A DNA stretch of 64,000 nt from positions 1 through 64,000 of the forward strand of contig NZ_FNYY01000007.1 of NCBI RefSeq assembly GCF_900109145.1. Direction: 5' to 3'. The notes below the pieces were generated by a model. It made no database searches, was not told the DNA's origin, and saw only the letters and a program-made list of their open reading frames with translations. This DNA comes from Marinovum algicola (GTDB lineage: Bacteria; Pseudomonadota; Alphaproteobacteria; Rhodobacterales; Rhodobacteraceae). Of the stretch, positions 1 through 8,460 are shown piece after piece (the first letter of the stretch is position 1; each line of letters opens with the position of its first letter). Position numbers and translations under genes: made by a program.

Positions 1-5
1 CCCTG

Positions 6-701
6 TCACTTTTCATTTTCGAAGTATGAAGCGTTGTCTTTGGTTATTTTTTCGAGGGTGGAGTCGAGTCTTTTGAGGTGTTTCATTCCGTTGGCGACGG
101 CGGTTTCGGGGTCTCCTTGGAGGATGGCGGTTGCGATGGCTTCGTGGTCGGCGAGGAGCTGGGGCATGCGGTCCTGTTTGGCGAGGCCGAGCAGGCAGAG
201 GCGGTCGACCTTGGCCTTTTCGGCGGCGATCACCTCGAAGGCGAAGGCGGCGCCGGCGATGGTGCAGAGGGCGCGGTGGAAGGCGTAGTCGAGGGCGCTG
301 AAGCCATGGGCGTCGCCGGCGGCGAGGGCGGCGCGCTGGCGGGAGAGTTCCTGGGTCAGGGCCTGGCGGGCGGCGGCCTGGGTCTCGGCGGCGGCCAGGG
401 CGGCGCGGCGCAGCACCTCGGCCTCGACGGCGGCGCGGACAAAGCGCGACTTCTCGATCTCGCGGGCCGAGAACCGCTTCACCTCGGTGGCGCGCTGCGG
501 CCGGATCAGCAGCAGGTCGAGATTGGCCAGCCGGGTGAAGGCATCGCGCACCGGCTGGCGCGAGACGCCGAAGCGGGCGGCGATCTCGGCCTCGGAGATG
601 CGGTCGCCGGGGCGCAGGCGCAGGGCGTCGATCTCGGCGCGCAGGTGGTCGAAGATCTCGTCGACGGCGGTGCGCCGGTCGCTGGACAGGCTGTGTGGCA
701 T
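6..701 (-). CDS. GntR/FCD-family transcriptional regulator, likely of the alginate operon
   Basis: A 231-residue regulator of the FadR (FCD) subfamily. A winged helix-turn-helix lies at about residues 10-75, with the GntR signature around SEAEIAARFGVSRQPVRDAF, followed by an alpha-helical FCD effector domain (80-220) whose conserved acidic/His pocket is visible around DYAFHRALC. It is divergent from the alginate transporter operon and separated from it by 251 bases that hold two palindromic boxes (811-845), the expected arrangement for a pathway repressor. UxuR, ExuR and LldR of E. coli belong to this subfamily and respond to hexuronates or hydroxyacids. The inducer here, perhaps an unsaturated uronate or KDG, is inference. 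A second, clearly related regulator closes the locus at 9610. The start is the only ATG giving the whole HTH. Confidence 0.88.
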   Translation of the reverse strand: MPHSLSSDRRTAVDEIFDHLRAEIDALRLRPGDRISEAEIAARFGVSRQPVRDAFTRLANLDLLLIRPQRATEVKRFSAREIEKSRFVRAAVEAEVLRRAALAAAETQAAARQALTQELSRQRAALAAGDAHGFSALDYAFHRALCTIAGAAFAFEVIAAEKAKVDRLCLLGLAKQDRMPQLLADHEAIATAILQGDPETAVANGMKHLKRLDSTLEKITKDNASYFENEK

Positions 702-810
702 CCCTCGGGTCTCCCTGTGCGGGGCCGGCGGCTGCCCCCTGATGGCTGTGGCTGCGGCGCCGGCGCGCCGGGCCCCTTGGGGGGTCTGGCGGGCGCCCTG
801 CCGAACTTCA

Positions 811-845
811 TACTAGTATTCCAGATTTGTTACTAGTATACCAGT
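811..845. promoter_or_regulatory. Tandem GntR-type operator boxes
   Basis: Two near-identical 15-base units, tactagtattccaga and tactagtataccagt, start exactly 20 bases apart (two helical turns). The second is an imperfect palindrome, CTAGTATACCAG, with the GTATAC core typical of FCD-type GntR sites (the UxuR/ExuR consensus contains TGGTATACCA). They lie in the middle of the divergent gap between the regulator and algS, so one dimer pair could control both directions. No confident -35/-10 pair is visible. Confidence 0.6.
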
Positions 846-952
846 CTTAAGTTAGCCCCGAATCGCACCGCCATGCAACTGATTGGGGGCGGCATCCGCA
901 CAGGCGGGACCGGCGGGGGCCGGGCGCCGGCAACTTTAACGGAGGAGAGGAC

Positions 953-2056
953 ATGTCGGGAGTTCGTTTGGAGGGCATCGTCAAGGCCTATGGCGCGGTG
1001 CAGGTGGTGCATGGCATCGACCTCGAGGTGGCGGAGAAGGAGTTTGTCGTGCTGGTCGGGCCCTCGGGCTGCGGCAAGTCGACGACGCTGCGGATGATCG
1101 CCGGGCTGGAAGAGATCAGCGACGGCGATCTGACGATCGACGGCCGGCATGTGAACCGGGTGGCGCCGAAGGATCGCGACGTGGCGATGGTGTTCCAGAA
1201 CTACGCGCTCTACCCGCATCTCAACGTCGCCGACAACATCGCCTTCGGGCTGCGCATCCGCAAGGAAAGCAAGGACCACATCGCCGCCTCGGTCGATGAG
1301 GTCGGCGGCATCCTCGGGCTCACGCCCTATCTCGAGCGGCGGCCGGCGGATCTCTCGGGCGGCCAGCGCCAGCGGGTCGCCATGGGCCGTGCCATCGTGC
1401 GCCGGCCCAAGGTCTTCCTGTTCGACGAGCCGCTGTCGAACCTCGACGCCAAGCTGCGCACCCAGATGCGGGCCGAGATCAAGCGGCTGCACAAGCGGCT
1501 CGGCGCGACCTCGATCTATGTCACCCACGACCAGGTCGAGGCGATGACCCTGGCCGATCGCATCGTGGTCATGCACGACGGGCGGATCGAGCAGATCGGC
1601 AGCCCGATGGAGCTCTTCCTGAACCCGGCCAACACCTTTGTCGCGGGCTTTCTCGGCTCGCCGCCGATGAACATGATCCGCGCGCAGGTGGTGGCCGGCG
1701 ATCGCGGCCCGGTGGCCGAGTTCGACGGCCAGCGCATCCAGCTGCAACCGATCCCGTCGTTGCAGAACGCGGTCGGCCAGACGGTCATTCTCGGCATCCG
1801 GCCCGAGTTCGTCGCGGTCGCCGGGGCCTCCGACCCGACCCGGGTCGGCCTCGATGTCGATCTGGTCGAGACCCTGGGCTCGGAGGCGCTGATCCATGCC
1901 AGCCTGCAGGGCGAGCCCTTTGTCATCCGCACCGAGACGGTGGGCCAGATGCACATCCTCGACGGCATCTCGGGCTTCACCATCGCGCCGCATCTGATCA
2001 AGGTCTTCGACGCCGAGACCGGCCGGACGCTGCCCGGGCAGGTGCTGGAACAATGA
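953..2056 (+). CDS. algS: ABC transporter ATP-binding subunit, AlgS-like (alginate oligosaccharide import)
   Basis: A cytoplasmic CUT1-family ATPase of 367 residues, close to Sphingomonas A1 AlgS (about 363). Walker A GPSGCGKST is at 36-44, the LSGGQ signature at 134-138, Walker B VFLFDEP at 154-160 and the switch His at 192. A C-terminal OB/TOBE regulatory region follows (about 240-360). The start has a good ribosome site (GGAGAGG) just upstream. Its stop codon overlaps the next permease start by four bases (ATGA), so the two are translationally coupled. As a family, MalK/UgpC-type ATPases cannot be told apart by substrate; the alginate assignment rests on the neighbours (AlgM1/M2/Q-sized partners and a PL15-like lyase). 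Confidence 0.85.
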   Translation: MSGVRLEGIVKAYGAVQVVHGIDLEVAEKEFVVLVGPSGCGKSTTLRMIAGLEEISDGDLTIDGRHVNRVAPKDRDVAMVFQNYALYPHLNVADNIAFGLRIRKESKDHIAASVDEVGGILGLTPYLERRPADLSGGQRQRVAMGRAIVRRPKVFLFDEPLSNLDAKLRTQMRAEIKRLHKRLGATSIYVTHDQVEAMTLADRIVVMHDGRIEQIGSPMELFLNPANTFVAGFLGSPPMNMIRAQVVAGDRGPVAEFDGQRIQLQPIPSLQNAVGQTVILGIRPEFVAVAGASDPTRVGLDVDLVETLGSEALIHASLQGEPFVIRTETVGQMHILDGISGFTIAPHLIKVFDAETGRTLPGQVLEQ

Positions 2057-3057
2057 GCAACGATCCCAACTTCACCGGCGCCGCCGGCCCGGCGACCGAA
2101 GAGCTGATCTTCGACGCCTCCGAGGCGCGGCGCGCGCGCCGGCCGAGCCGCATCCAGAGGGTGGGCGACCACCTGCGCCGGGAATGGCAGCTCTATGTCA
2201 TGCTGATCCCGACCATCCTGTGGCTGGCGGTCTTTCTCTACAAGCCGATGTACGGGCTTCAGATCGCCTTCAAGGATTACTCGATCTTCCGCGGCGTGGC
2301 GGCCAGCCCCTGGATCGGCTTCGAGCACTTCCAGACGCTGTTCGGCAACGACCAGTTCCTGCGGGCGCTGAAGAACACCATCATCATCTCCTTCTACGGG
2401 CTGCTCTTCGGCTTTCCGATGCCGATCATCCTGGCGCTGATGTTCAACGAGATCCTCAAGCAGAGCTTCAAGAAGACGGCGCAGACCATCGTCTATCTGC
2501 CGCACTTCATCTCGAGCGTGATCATCGCCGGCATCGTGATCACCGCCTTCAGCCCCTCCGCGGGCATCGTCAACACCTTCCTCGGCTGGATCGGGGTGGA
2601 GCCGATCTACTTCCTGACCAAGCCCGAATGGTTCCGGCCGATCTTTGTCGGCACCGGCATCTGGCAGGAGGCGGGCTTCCAGTCGATCGTCTATCTGGCG
2701 GCCATCGCCGGGGTCTCGCCGACGCTGTATGAATCGGCCGTGGTCGATGGTGCCAGCCGCTGGCAGATGATGTGGAAGATCACCATTCCCTCGATCCTGC
2801 CGACGATCATCATCATGCTGATCATCCGCATCGGCAACATGCTCGAGATCAGCTTCGAGATGATCATCCTGCTCTATCAGCCGGCGACCTACGAGACGGC
2901 GGATGTGGTCAATACCTTCATCTACCGCCAGGGCATCCAGGGCGGGCAATACGATCTGGCGGCGGCCGCGGGCCTGTTCAACGCGGTGGTGGCCTTCGTG
3001 CTGGTGATGACGGCGAACACGATCTCCAAGCGCTATTCGCGCACCTCGCTCTGGTAA
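2053..3057 (+). CDS. algM1: ABC transporter permease, AlgM1/LplB-like
   Basis: An inner-membrane permease of 334 residues; AlgM1 of Sphingomonas A1 is about 324. A polar N-terminus (to about 45) precedes six predicted membrane segments, beginning with LYVMLIPTILWLAVFLY. The cytoplasmic EAA loop that docks onto the ATPase is visible as YESAVVDGASRWQMMWKITI followed by PSILP. This YESA...DGA form is typical of the LplB/AlgM1 branch of CUT1 permeases, which handle oligosaccharides with large lipoprotein-like or periplasmic binding proteins. It overlaps algS by four bases and precedes algM2 by 13 bases, so the three genes are one transcript. Confidence 0.85.
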   Translation: MSNDPNFTGAAGPATEELIFDASEARRARRPSRIQRVGDHLRREWQLYVMLIPTILWLAVFLYKPMYGLQIAFKDYSIFRGVAASPWIGFEHFQTLFGNDQFLRALKNTIIISFYGLLFGFPMPIILALMFNEILKQSFKKTAQTIVYLPHFISSVIIAGIVITAFSPSAGIVNTFLGWIGVEPIYFLTKPEWFRPIFVGTGIWQEAGFQSIVYLAAIAGVSPTLYESAVVDGASRWQMMWKITIPSILPTIIIMLIIRIGNMLEISFEMIILLYQPATYETADVVNTFIYRQGIQGGQYDLAAAAGLFNAVVAFVLVMTANTISKRYSRTSLW

Positions 3058-3070
3058 GGGAGGACCGGAC

Positions 3071-3952
3071 ATGACCAACATGAACCTCTATTCGCGCGGC
3101 GACAGGCTCTTTGTCATCGTCAACATGGTGCTGATCGGCCTGTTCACCATCTCGACGCTCTATCCCTTCATCTACATCGCCTCGATGTCGATGAGCACCG
3201 GCTTCGAGGCCCGCGCCGGCAATGTCATCCTGACCCCGGTGGGCTTCACGCTGGAGGCCTACAAGCAGGTGCTCTCCGAGCCGCTGTTCTGGTCGTCTTA
3301 CGCCAACACCTTCATCTACACCATCGGCGGCACGCTGATGAGCCTGGCCTTCATCATCCCCGGCGCCTATGCGCTGTCCAAGCCGCAGCTCTACGGCCGG
3401 CGGTTCTGGAACCTGGTGGTGGCCTTCACCATGTGGTTCAACGCCGGCCTCATTCCGTTCTTCCTGAACATGCGCGATCTGGGCCTGCTCGACAGCTACT
3501 TCGGCATCATCATCGGCTTTGCGGTCAACGGCTTCAACATCATCCTGCTGCGCAACTTCTTCGAGGGCATTCCGCGGAGCTTCGAAGAGGCCGCGCGGAT
3601 GGACGGCGCCAACGAGTTCCAGGTGCTGTGGAAGGTCTATGTGCCGCTTTCCAAGCCGGCGATCGCCACCGTGGCGCTGTTCTGCATCGTGTCGCGCTGG
3701 AACGGCTTCTTCTGGGCCATGGTGCTGCTCCAGGACGAGGACAAGATCCCGCTCCAGGTCTATCTGCGCAAGGTGATCGTCGAGCTCTCGGACGACGAGG
3801 AGTTCGCCACCTCGCTGCTGACCGCGGCCTATTCGGTCGAGACCGTGACCGCGGCGATCATCGTCTGTTCGATCATCCCGATCCTGATGATCTACCCCTT
3901 CCTGCAGAAATACTTCTCCAAGGGCATCCTGCTCGGCGGGGTGAAGGAGTGA
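3071..3952 (+). CDS. algM2: ABC transporter permease, AlgM2/LplC-like
   Basis: The second membrane subunit, 293 residues, the same length as I recall for AlgM2 of Sphingomonas A1. Six membrane segments are visible, the first at MVLIGLFTISTLYPFIYIAS. The EAA loop is EEAARMDGANEFQVLWKVYV followed by PLSKP. The sequence ends in the common short tail KGILLGGVKE. A ribosome site (GGGAGGA) sits before the start. Two strong hairpins follow the stop codon, separating this gene from the binding-protein gene; they may mark the 3' end of an mRNA segment. Confidence 0.85.
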   Translation: MTNMNLYSRGDRLFVIVNMVLIGLFTISTLYPFIYIASMSMSTGFEARAGNVILTPVGFTLEAYKQVLSEPLFWSSYANTFIYTIGGTLMSLAFIIPGAYALSKPQLYGRRFWNLVVAFTMWFNAGLIPFFLNMRDLGLLDSYFGIIIGFAVNGFNIILLRNFFEGIPRSFEEAARMDGANEFQVLWKVYVPLSKPAIATVALFCIVSRWNGFFWAMVLLQDEDKIPLQVYLRKVIVELSDDEEFATSLLTAAYSVETVTAAIIVCSIIPILMIYPFLQKYFSKGILLGGVKE

Positions 3953-3955
3953 GCG

Positions 3956-4021
3956 GCGCCCGGACAGGGCTCCGGCGGAGCCCTGTCCGGGCGCGAACGC
4001 CCGAGGCCCTCCCGAGGGCCT
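3956..4021. repeat. Two strong hairpins between the permease and binding-protein genes
   Basis: The first has perfect 19-base arms (GCGCCCGGACAGGGCTCCG at 3956-3974 and its complement at 3976-3994). The second is AGGCCCTC-cc-GAGGGCCT at 4004-4021. Neither is followed by a T-run, so neither is a classical intrinsic terminator. The position suits an mRNA-stabilising or transcription-damping element that sets different transporter and binding-protein levels. Confidence 0.7.
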
Positions 4022-4063
4022 GGCAACCGAAGACCGAATGAATTCGCATAAAGGGAGGACACC

Positions 4064-5635
4064 ATGCGAAACCTGTCACTGACCATGCTGGCGACGACGG
4101 CCTTGACGGCGGCCATCGCCGTGCCGGCGTCTGCCGAAAGCCATCTGCCGATCACCGAGGAGCCGCTCGAGCTGACGATCCACATGCATTGGCCGCGCGC
4201 CCAGGGCTATGGCCCCGGCGGCGACACCTCGAAGCTCTACCCGGTCGAGGAAGTGGCCCGCGAGAAAACCAATATCCACCTGATCGACCAGACCTCGGGC
4301 CGCAACACCAAGGACAACAACGAGGCGATGAACCTGCTGCTCGCCACCGGCGATCTGCCCGACATCGTCGGCGGCAACCTGATCAAGCAGCCGGTCAACC
4401 AGTACGGCCCCGAGGGCGCCTTCGTGCCGCTCAACGATCTGGTCGAGGACCATGCGCCCAACATCAAGGCCTGGTTCGACGACCATCCCGAGATCTGGGA
4501 TGCGATCAAGGCCTATGACGGCAATGTCTATTACATCCCCTATCTGCCGGACGGCAAATACGCCCGCGCCTGGTTCGTCCGCCAGGACTGGCTCGACGCG
4601 CTGGGGCTGGAGGCGCCCGACAACGTGGAAGAACTCTACGACGTGCTGGTGGCCTTCCGCGATCAGGACCCCAACGGCAACGGCGTGCAGGACGAGATCC
4701 CCTTCTTCGTGCGCGACTGGGAAGAGGTGCTGCGGCTGCTGACGCTCTGGGATGCGCGTTCGACCGGGGCGGATGTCTATCACCAGTTCTACGTCAAGGA
4801 CGGCCGCGTGGTGCATCCTTACGCCCAGGAGGCCTATCGCGACGGTCTGGCCAATATCGCGCAATGGTACGAGGAAGGCCTGATCGACCCCGAGGTCTTC
4901 ACCCGCGGCTCCTCGGCGCGCGACTATCTGCTGGGCGAGAACCTGGGCGGCATGACGCACGACTGGTTCGCTTCCACCTCGGGTTACAACGTGGCGCTGG
5001 AAGACAAGGTCGAAGGCTTCAACTTCATCCCCTTCCTGCCGCCGAAATCGGTCTCGGGCGTGCGCATCGAGGAAAACCGCCGCATCCCGATGAAGCCCGA
5101 CGGCTGGGCGATCTCCTATTCCAACGACCATCCGGTCGAGACCATCAAGTACTTCGACTACTGGTTCTCGGAAGAAGGGGCGCTGCTCGCCAACTTCGGC
5201 GTCGAGGGCAAGACCTGGGACATGATCGACGGCGCGCCGGTCTACAAGGACGAGGTGCTGAGCTCGGGCCAGCCGGTCAACAGCCAGATGTATCTCGAGG
5301 GCGCGCAGGTCTATCGCGGCTACCCGCAGGACTACCGCTACGAATGGCAATGGACCCGCGACAGCGCGCGCAAGGGCATCGAGCTCTATGACACCGAGGA
5401 CCTGCTGATCGAGCAGTTCCTGGGCGTCGCCTTCAACAAGGAGGAGCAGGAGGTCTACGACCGGTACTTCCCCTCGATCCAGACCTACATGCTGGAGCGC
5501 CAGCAGGCCTGGATTCTCGGCTCCGGCGACATCCAGGAGGACTGGGACAGCTACATCGAGACCCTGAACAAGATGGGTTACGAGGAGGTGCTCGAGGTGA
5601 TGAACTCGGCCTACGAGCGCCAGTACGGCGGCTAG
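4064..5635 (+). CDS. algQ: ABC transporter substrate-binding protein, AlgQ-like
   Basis: A periplasmic solute-binding protein of 523 residues, matching AlgQ1/AlgQ2 of Sphingomonas A1 (about 500-526) and much longer than ordinary CUT1 binding proteins (about 420). A Sec signal peptide covers residues 1-24, with cleavage expected after ASA before ESHLPITEE. The segment RDQDPNGNGVQDEIPFF resembles the EF-hand-like calcium loop known in AlgQ proteins (D.N.NG.QDE). The extra length fits binding of long acidic oligosaccharides. It follows the hairpin pair, with a ribosome site GGGAGGA before the ATG. Alginate as ligand is inferred from family and the adjacent lyase, not shown. Confidence 0.82.
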   Translation: MRNLSLTMLATTALTAAIAVPASAESHLPITEEPLELTIHMHWPRAQGYGPGGDTSKLYPVEEVAREKTNIHLIDQTSGRNTKDNNEAMNLLLATGDLPDIVGGNLIKQPVNQYGPEGAFVPLNDLVEDHAPNIKAWFDDHPEIWDAIKAYDGNVYYIPYLPDGKYARAWFVRQDWLDALGLEAPDNVEELYDVLVAFRDQDPNGNGVQDEIPFFVRDWEEVLRLLTLWDARSTGADVYHQFYVKDGRVVHPYAQEAYRDGLANIAQWYEEGLIDPEVFTRGSSARDYLLGENLGGMTHDWFASTSGYNVALEDKVEGFNFIPFLPPKSVSGVRIEENRRIPMKPDGWAISYSNDHPVETIKYFDYWFSEEGALLANFGVEGKTWDMIDGAPVYKDEVLSSGQPVNSQMYLEGAQVYRGYPQDYRYEWQWTRDSARKGIELYDTEDLLIEQFLGVAFNKEEQEVYDRYFPSIQTYMLERQQAWILGSGDIQEDWDSYIETLNKMGYEEVLEVMNSAYERQYGG

Positions 5636-5720
5636 GCCAGAGCCCCCCGGACAGACCCGCCTGCGGCCGTCGCCGGCCGCAGGCTCCCCGAATCTTCCCC
5701 GCAAGCAACAGGATATCCCG

Positions 5721-8051
5721 ATGCCCGGCGCCACCGCCCCCACGCTCGACGAACCCAGAACCGGCCGCCTGACGATCCAGTATGCGCCCGACGCGGAGAC
5801 CCCGATCGTCGAGAACCCGCCGCGCTTCACCTGGCTGCCGGTGATCGAAGACGAGGCGCTCTATCTGCTGCGCCTGTCGCAGGACCCGGCCTTTCCCGCC
5901 GCCGAGACCCGAACCCACGGGCCGGTGCCGCTCAACTTCTTCACCCCCGACCGGGTGCTCGAGCCCGGCACCTGGCACTGGGCCTATGCGGTCTGCGACG
6001 CCGAGGGCCAGCCGGTCACCGGCTGGAGCGCCACCCGGCAGTTCACCCTGGCCGAGGGCTTGCCGGAAACCCCGCTGCCCGGCCGCGCCAGCCGCTTTGC
6101 CGAGGCCCCCGAAAGCCACCCGCGGCTCTGGCTCGACGCCGCCCGGCTCGAGACCTTCCGCAAGGCGGTGAAGGCCGATCCCGACCATTGCACCTGGGCG
6201 CGCTTCTACGAGAAATCCGTCCTGCCCTGGATGGACCGCGAGATCACCCGCGAGCCGGCGGGCTATCCCGGCCACCAGCGCACCGCGCCGGTCTGGCGCC
6301 AGACCTACATCGAGTTGCAGGAGGTGATCTATGCCATCCGTCACCTCGCCATCGGCGGCCAGGTGACCGGCGACCAGGCGATGCTCGACCGCGCCAGGGA
6401 CTGGCTGCTGGAGGTGGCTTCCTGGGATCCGATGGGGGTGACCAGCCGTGCCTATACCGACGAATGGGCCTACCGCGTCACCAATGCCCTGGCCTGGGGC
6501 TACGACTGGCTTTACGACCAGCTCTCCGACGACGAGCGCAGGCTGGTGCGCGACGCGCTGCACGAACGCACCCGCGACATTGCCGAACACGCCATCCTCA
6601 ACGCCAAGATCCACCTCTTTCCCTATGACAGCCATGCGGTGCGCTCGGTCTCGCTGACCCTGGTGCCGGCCTGTATCGCGCTCTTGGGCGAGGACGAGGG
6701 CGAGAACGGCAGCGGCGAGGCCCGCGACTGGCTGAACTACTGCATCGAGTTCCTCGCCACGGTCTATTCGCCCTGGGGCGATGCCGATGGCGGCTGGGCC
6801 GAGGGCACCAACTACTGGATGATGGGCATGGCCTATCTGATCGAGGCCGCCAACCGGCTGAAGAGCTTTGCCGGCATCGACCTCTACCAGCGCCCCTTCT
6901 TCCGCAACACCGGCGACTTCCCGCTCTATTGCAAGGCGCCGAACACCCGCCGCGCCACCTTCGGCGACGACAGCACCCAGGGCGATCTGCCCTGCATCAA
7001 GACCGGCATCAACCTGCGGCAATACGCCGGCGTCACCGGCAATGGCGCCTATCAATGGTACCATGAGGAGCTGGCCCGGCTGAACCCCGGCACCGAGGGC
7101 GCCTTCTACAACTGGGGCTGGTGGGACACCCATTTTGACGAGCTGACCTATCTCACCGACTTCCCCCTGGTCGAAGCTACGGATCCGCCCTCGGGCATGC
7201 GCCACTTCAAGGGCATCGGCTGGGTCGGCATCCAGCACGAGATGGCCGACCCCGACCGCCATATCCAGTTCGTGTTCAAAAGCAGCACGTTCGGCTCGAT
7301 CAGCCACAGCCACGGCGACCAGAACGCCTTCTGCCTGGCCGCCTTCGGCGAGGACCTGGCGGTGCAATCGGGCTATTACGTCGCCTTCAACTCATCGATG
7401 CACCGCAACTGGCGGCGCCAGACCCGGTCGAAAAACGCCATCCTGATCAATGGCAAGGGCCAATATGCCGACAAGGACAAGGCCCGCGCCATGGCCGCAA
7501 CCGGCACGATCCTCGCCGCCGAGCAGCGCGACGACCACATCTACATCCACGGCGACGCCACCGCCGCCTATCAGAGCCTCTCGCCCGAGGTCACCCGCGC
7601 CGGCCGCGAAGTCTACTTCGTGAACGGCAGCTACTTCGTCATCGTCGACAGCGTCGATGCCGACGCAGCCGTCACCATCGACTGGCTGCTGCATGCCAAC
7701 CAGCCCTACGACCTCGGCCGGACCTCCTTCCGCATGACCGGCGAGACGGCGGGCTTCTACGGCCAGGTGGTCTGGTCCGAGGCCGGCAAGCCCGAACTCA
7801 GCCAGGTCACCGGCTTCCCCGGCGTCGACCCGGCCGATTACGCCGGCCTGCCCGAAAGCACCTGCCTGCACGCGACATACCCCGCCGCCAGACGCCACCG
7901 CATCGCCACCCTGCTGGTGCCCTACCGGCGCTCCGAACCCAAACGCATCTTCAACTTCATGGACGACCAGGGCTACGACGCCGACCTCTACTTCACCGAC
8001 CCGGACGAAAACACATTCAAAATTACCCTCAAAAAACTCGCAAAATCATGA
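5721..8051 (+). CDS. Exo-type oligoalginate lyase, PL15-like (heparinase II/III fold)
   Basis: A 776-residue protein without a signal peptide, so it acts on imported oligomers in the cytoplasm. Residues 1-115 form a beta-rich N-terminal domain (FTWLP, YLLRLSQDPAF), 130-480 an alpha/alpha-toroid (DUF4962-like), and 490-776 a beta-sandwich of the heparinase II/III type. Candidate catalytic residues are His305 (YDSHAVRS), Tyr365 (EGTNYWMMG) and His531 (SHSHGDQN). As I recall, the exolytic alginate lyase Atu3025 of Agrobacterium (PL15) is also 776 residues and uses a His, Tyr365 and His531. PL15 enzymes cut alginate oligomers to the unsaturated monouronate DEH. A heparin/ulvan-type substrate cannot be excluded by eye, but the AlgSMMQ-like importer favours alginate. 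Confidence 0.8.
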   Translation: MPGATAPTLDEPRTGRLTIQYAPDAETPIVENPPRFTWLPVIEDEALYLLRLSQDPAFPAAETRTHGPVPLNFFTPDRVLEPGTWHWAYAVCDAEGQPVTGWSATRQFTLAEGLPETPLPGRASRFAEAPESHPRLWLDAARLETFRKAVKADPDHCTWARFYEKSVLPWMDREITREPAGYPGHQRTAPVWRQTYIELQEVIYAIRHLAIGGQVTGDQAMLDRARDWLLEVASWDPMGVTSRAYTDEWAYRVTNALAWGYDWLYDQLSDDERRLVRDALHERTRDIAEHAILNAKIHLFPYDSHAVRSVSLTLVPACIALLGEDEGENGSGEARDWLNYCIEFLATVYSPWGDADGGWAEGTNYWMMGMAYLIEAANRLKSFAGIDLYQRPFFRNTGDFPLYCKAPNTRRATFGDDSTQGDLPCIKTGINLRQYAGVTGNGAYQWYHEELARLNPGTEGAFYNWGWWDTHFDELTYLTDFPLVEATDPPSGMRHFKGIGWVGIQHEMADPDRHIQFVFKSSTFGSISHSHGDQNAFCLAAFGEDLAVQSGYYVAFNSSMHRNWRRQTRSKNAILINGKGQYADKDKARAMAATGTILAAEQRDDHIYIHGDATAAYQSLSPEVTRAGREVYFVNGSYFVIVDSVDADAAVTIDWLLHANQPYDLGRTSFRMTGETAGFYGQVVWSEAGKPELSQVTGFPGVDPADYAGLPESTCLHATYPAARRHRIATLLVPYRRSEPKRIFNFMDDQGYDADLYFTDPDENTFKITLKKLAKS

Positions 8052-8089
8052 GCCGAGCACGAGGGACCCCAACGACACGGAGATGAGAC

Positions 8090-8422
8090 ATGACAGTAAA
8101 GAACTACTTCCCGGGGAGCGAAAACCAGCTCTTCGACGCCGGTGGCGGGCTGACCCGGAAGGTCGGCGCCTATAATGACAATGCGATGGTGGTCGAGGTG
8201 CATTTCGACACCGGCACGGTGGCAGCGCGCCACCACCATCCACACGAGCAGATCACCTATGTGATCTCGGGCAAATTCGAATTCACGGTGGGCGACGAGA
8301 CCTACATCGTTGCCGCCGGCGACTCGCTCTACAAGCAGCCCAATATCGAACACGGCGCCACCTGTCTCGAGGCCGGTACGCTGCTGGATATCTTCACGCC
8401 GCATCGGGAAGATTTCCTATGA
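8090..8422 (+). CDS. kdgF: KdgF-like cupin (unsaturated uronate ring opening)
   Basis: A single-domain cupin of 110 residues, the usual KdgF length. The metal site is visible as HHHPHEQ (His48, His50, Gln54) and a later His88 (IEHGA). KdgF converts 4,5-unsaturated monouronates from pectin or alginate lyases to linear ketones, the step directly after the upstream lyase. The gene starts 38 bases after the lyase stop and is followed by the dehydrogenase, so it belongs to the same transcript. Cupins are generic, but the motif and the context agree well. Confidence 0.85.
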   Translation: MTVKNYFPGSENQLFDAGGGLTRKVGAYNDNAMVVEVHFDTGTVAARHHHPHEQITYVISGKFEFTVGDETYIVAAGDSLYKQPNIEHGATCLEAGTLLDIFTPHREDFL

Positions 8423-8460
8423 AAGACAATCCTCAAGACCAACTTAACGGAGTACATGGC

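Noticed and set aside
5433-7367. A 644-codon minus-strand ORF
   Set aside because: Shadow of algQ and the PL15-like lyase; no domain pattern.
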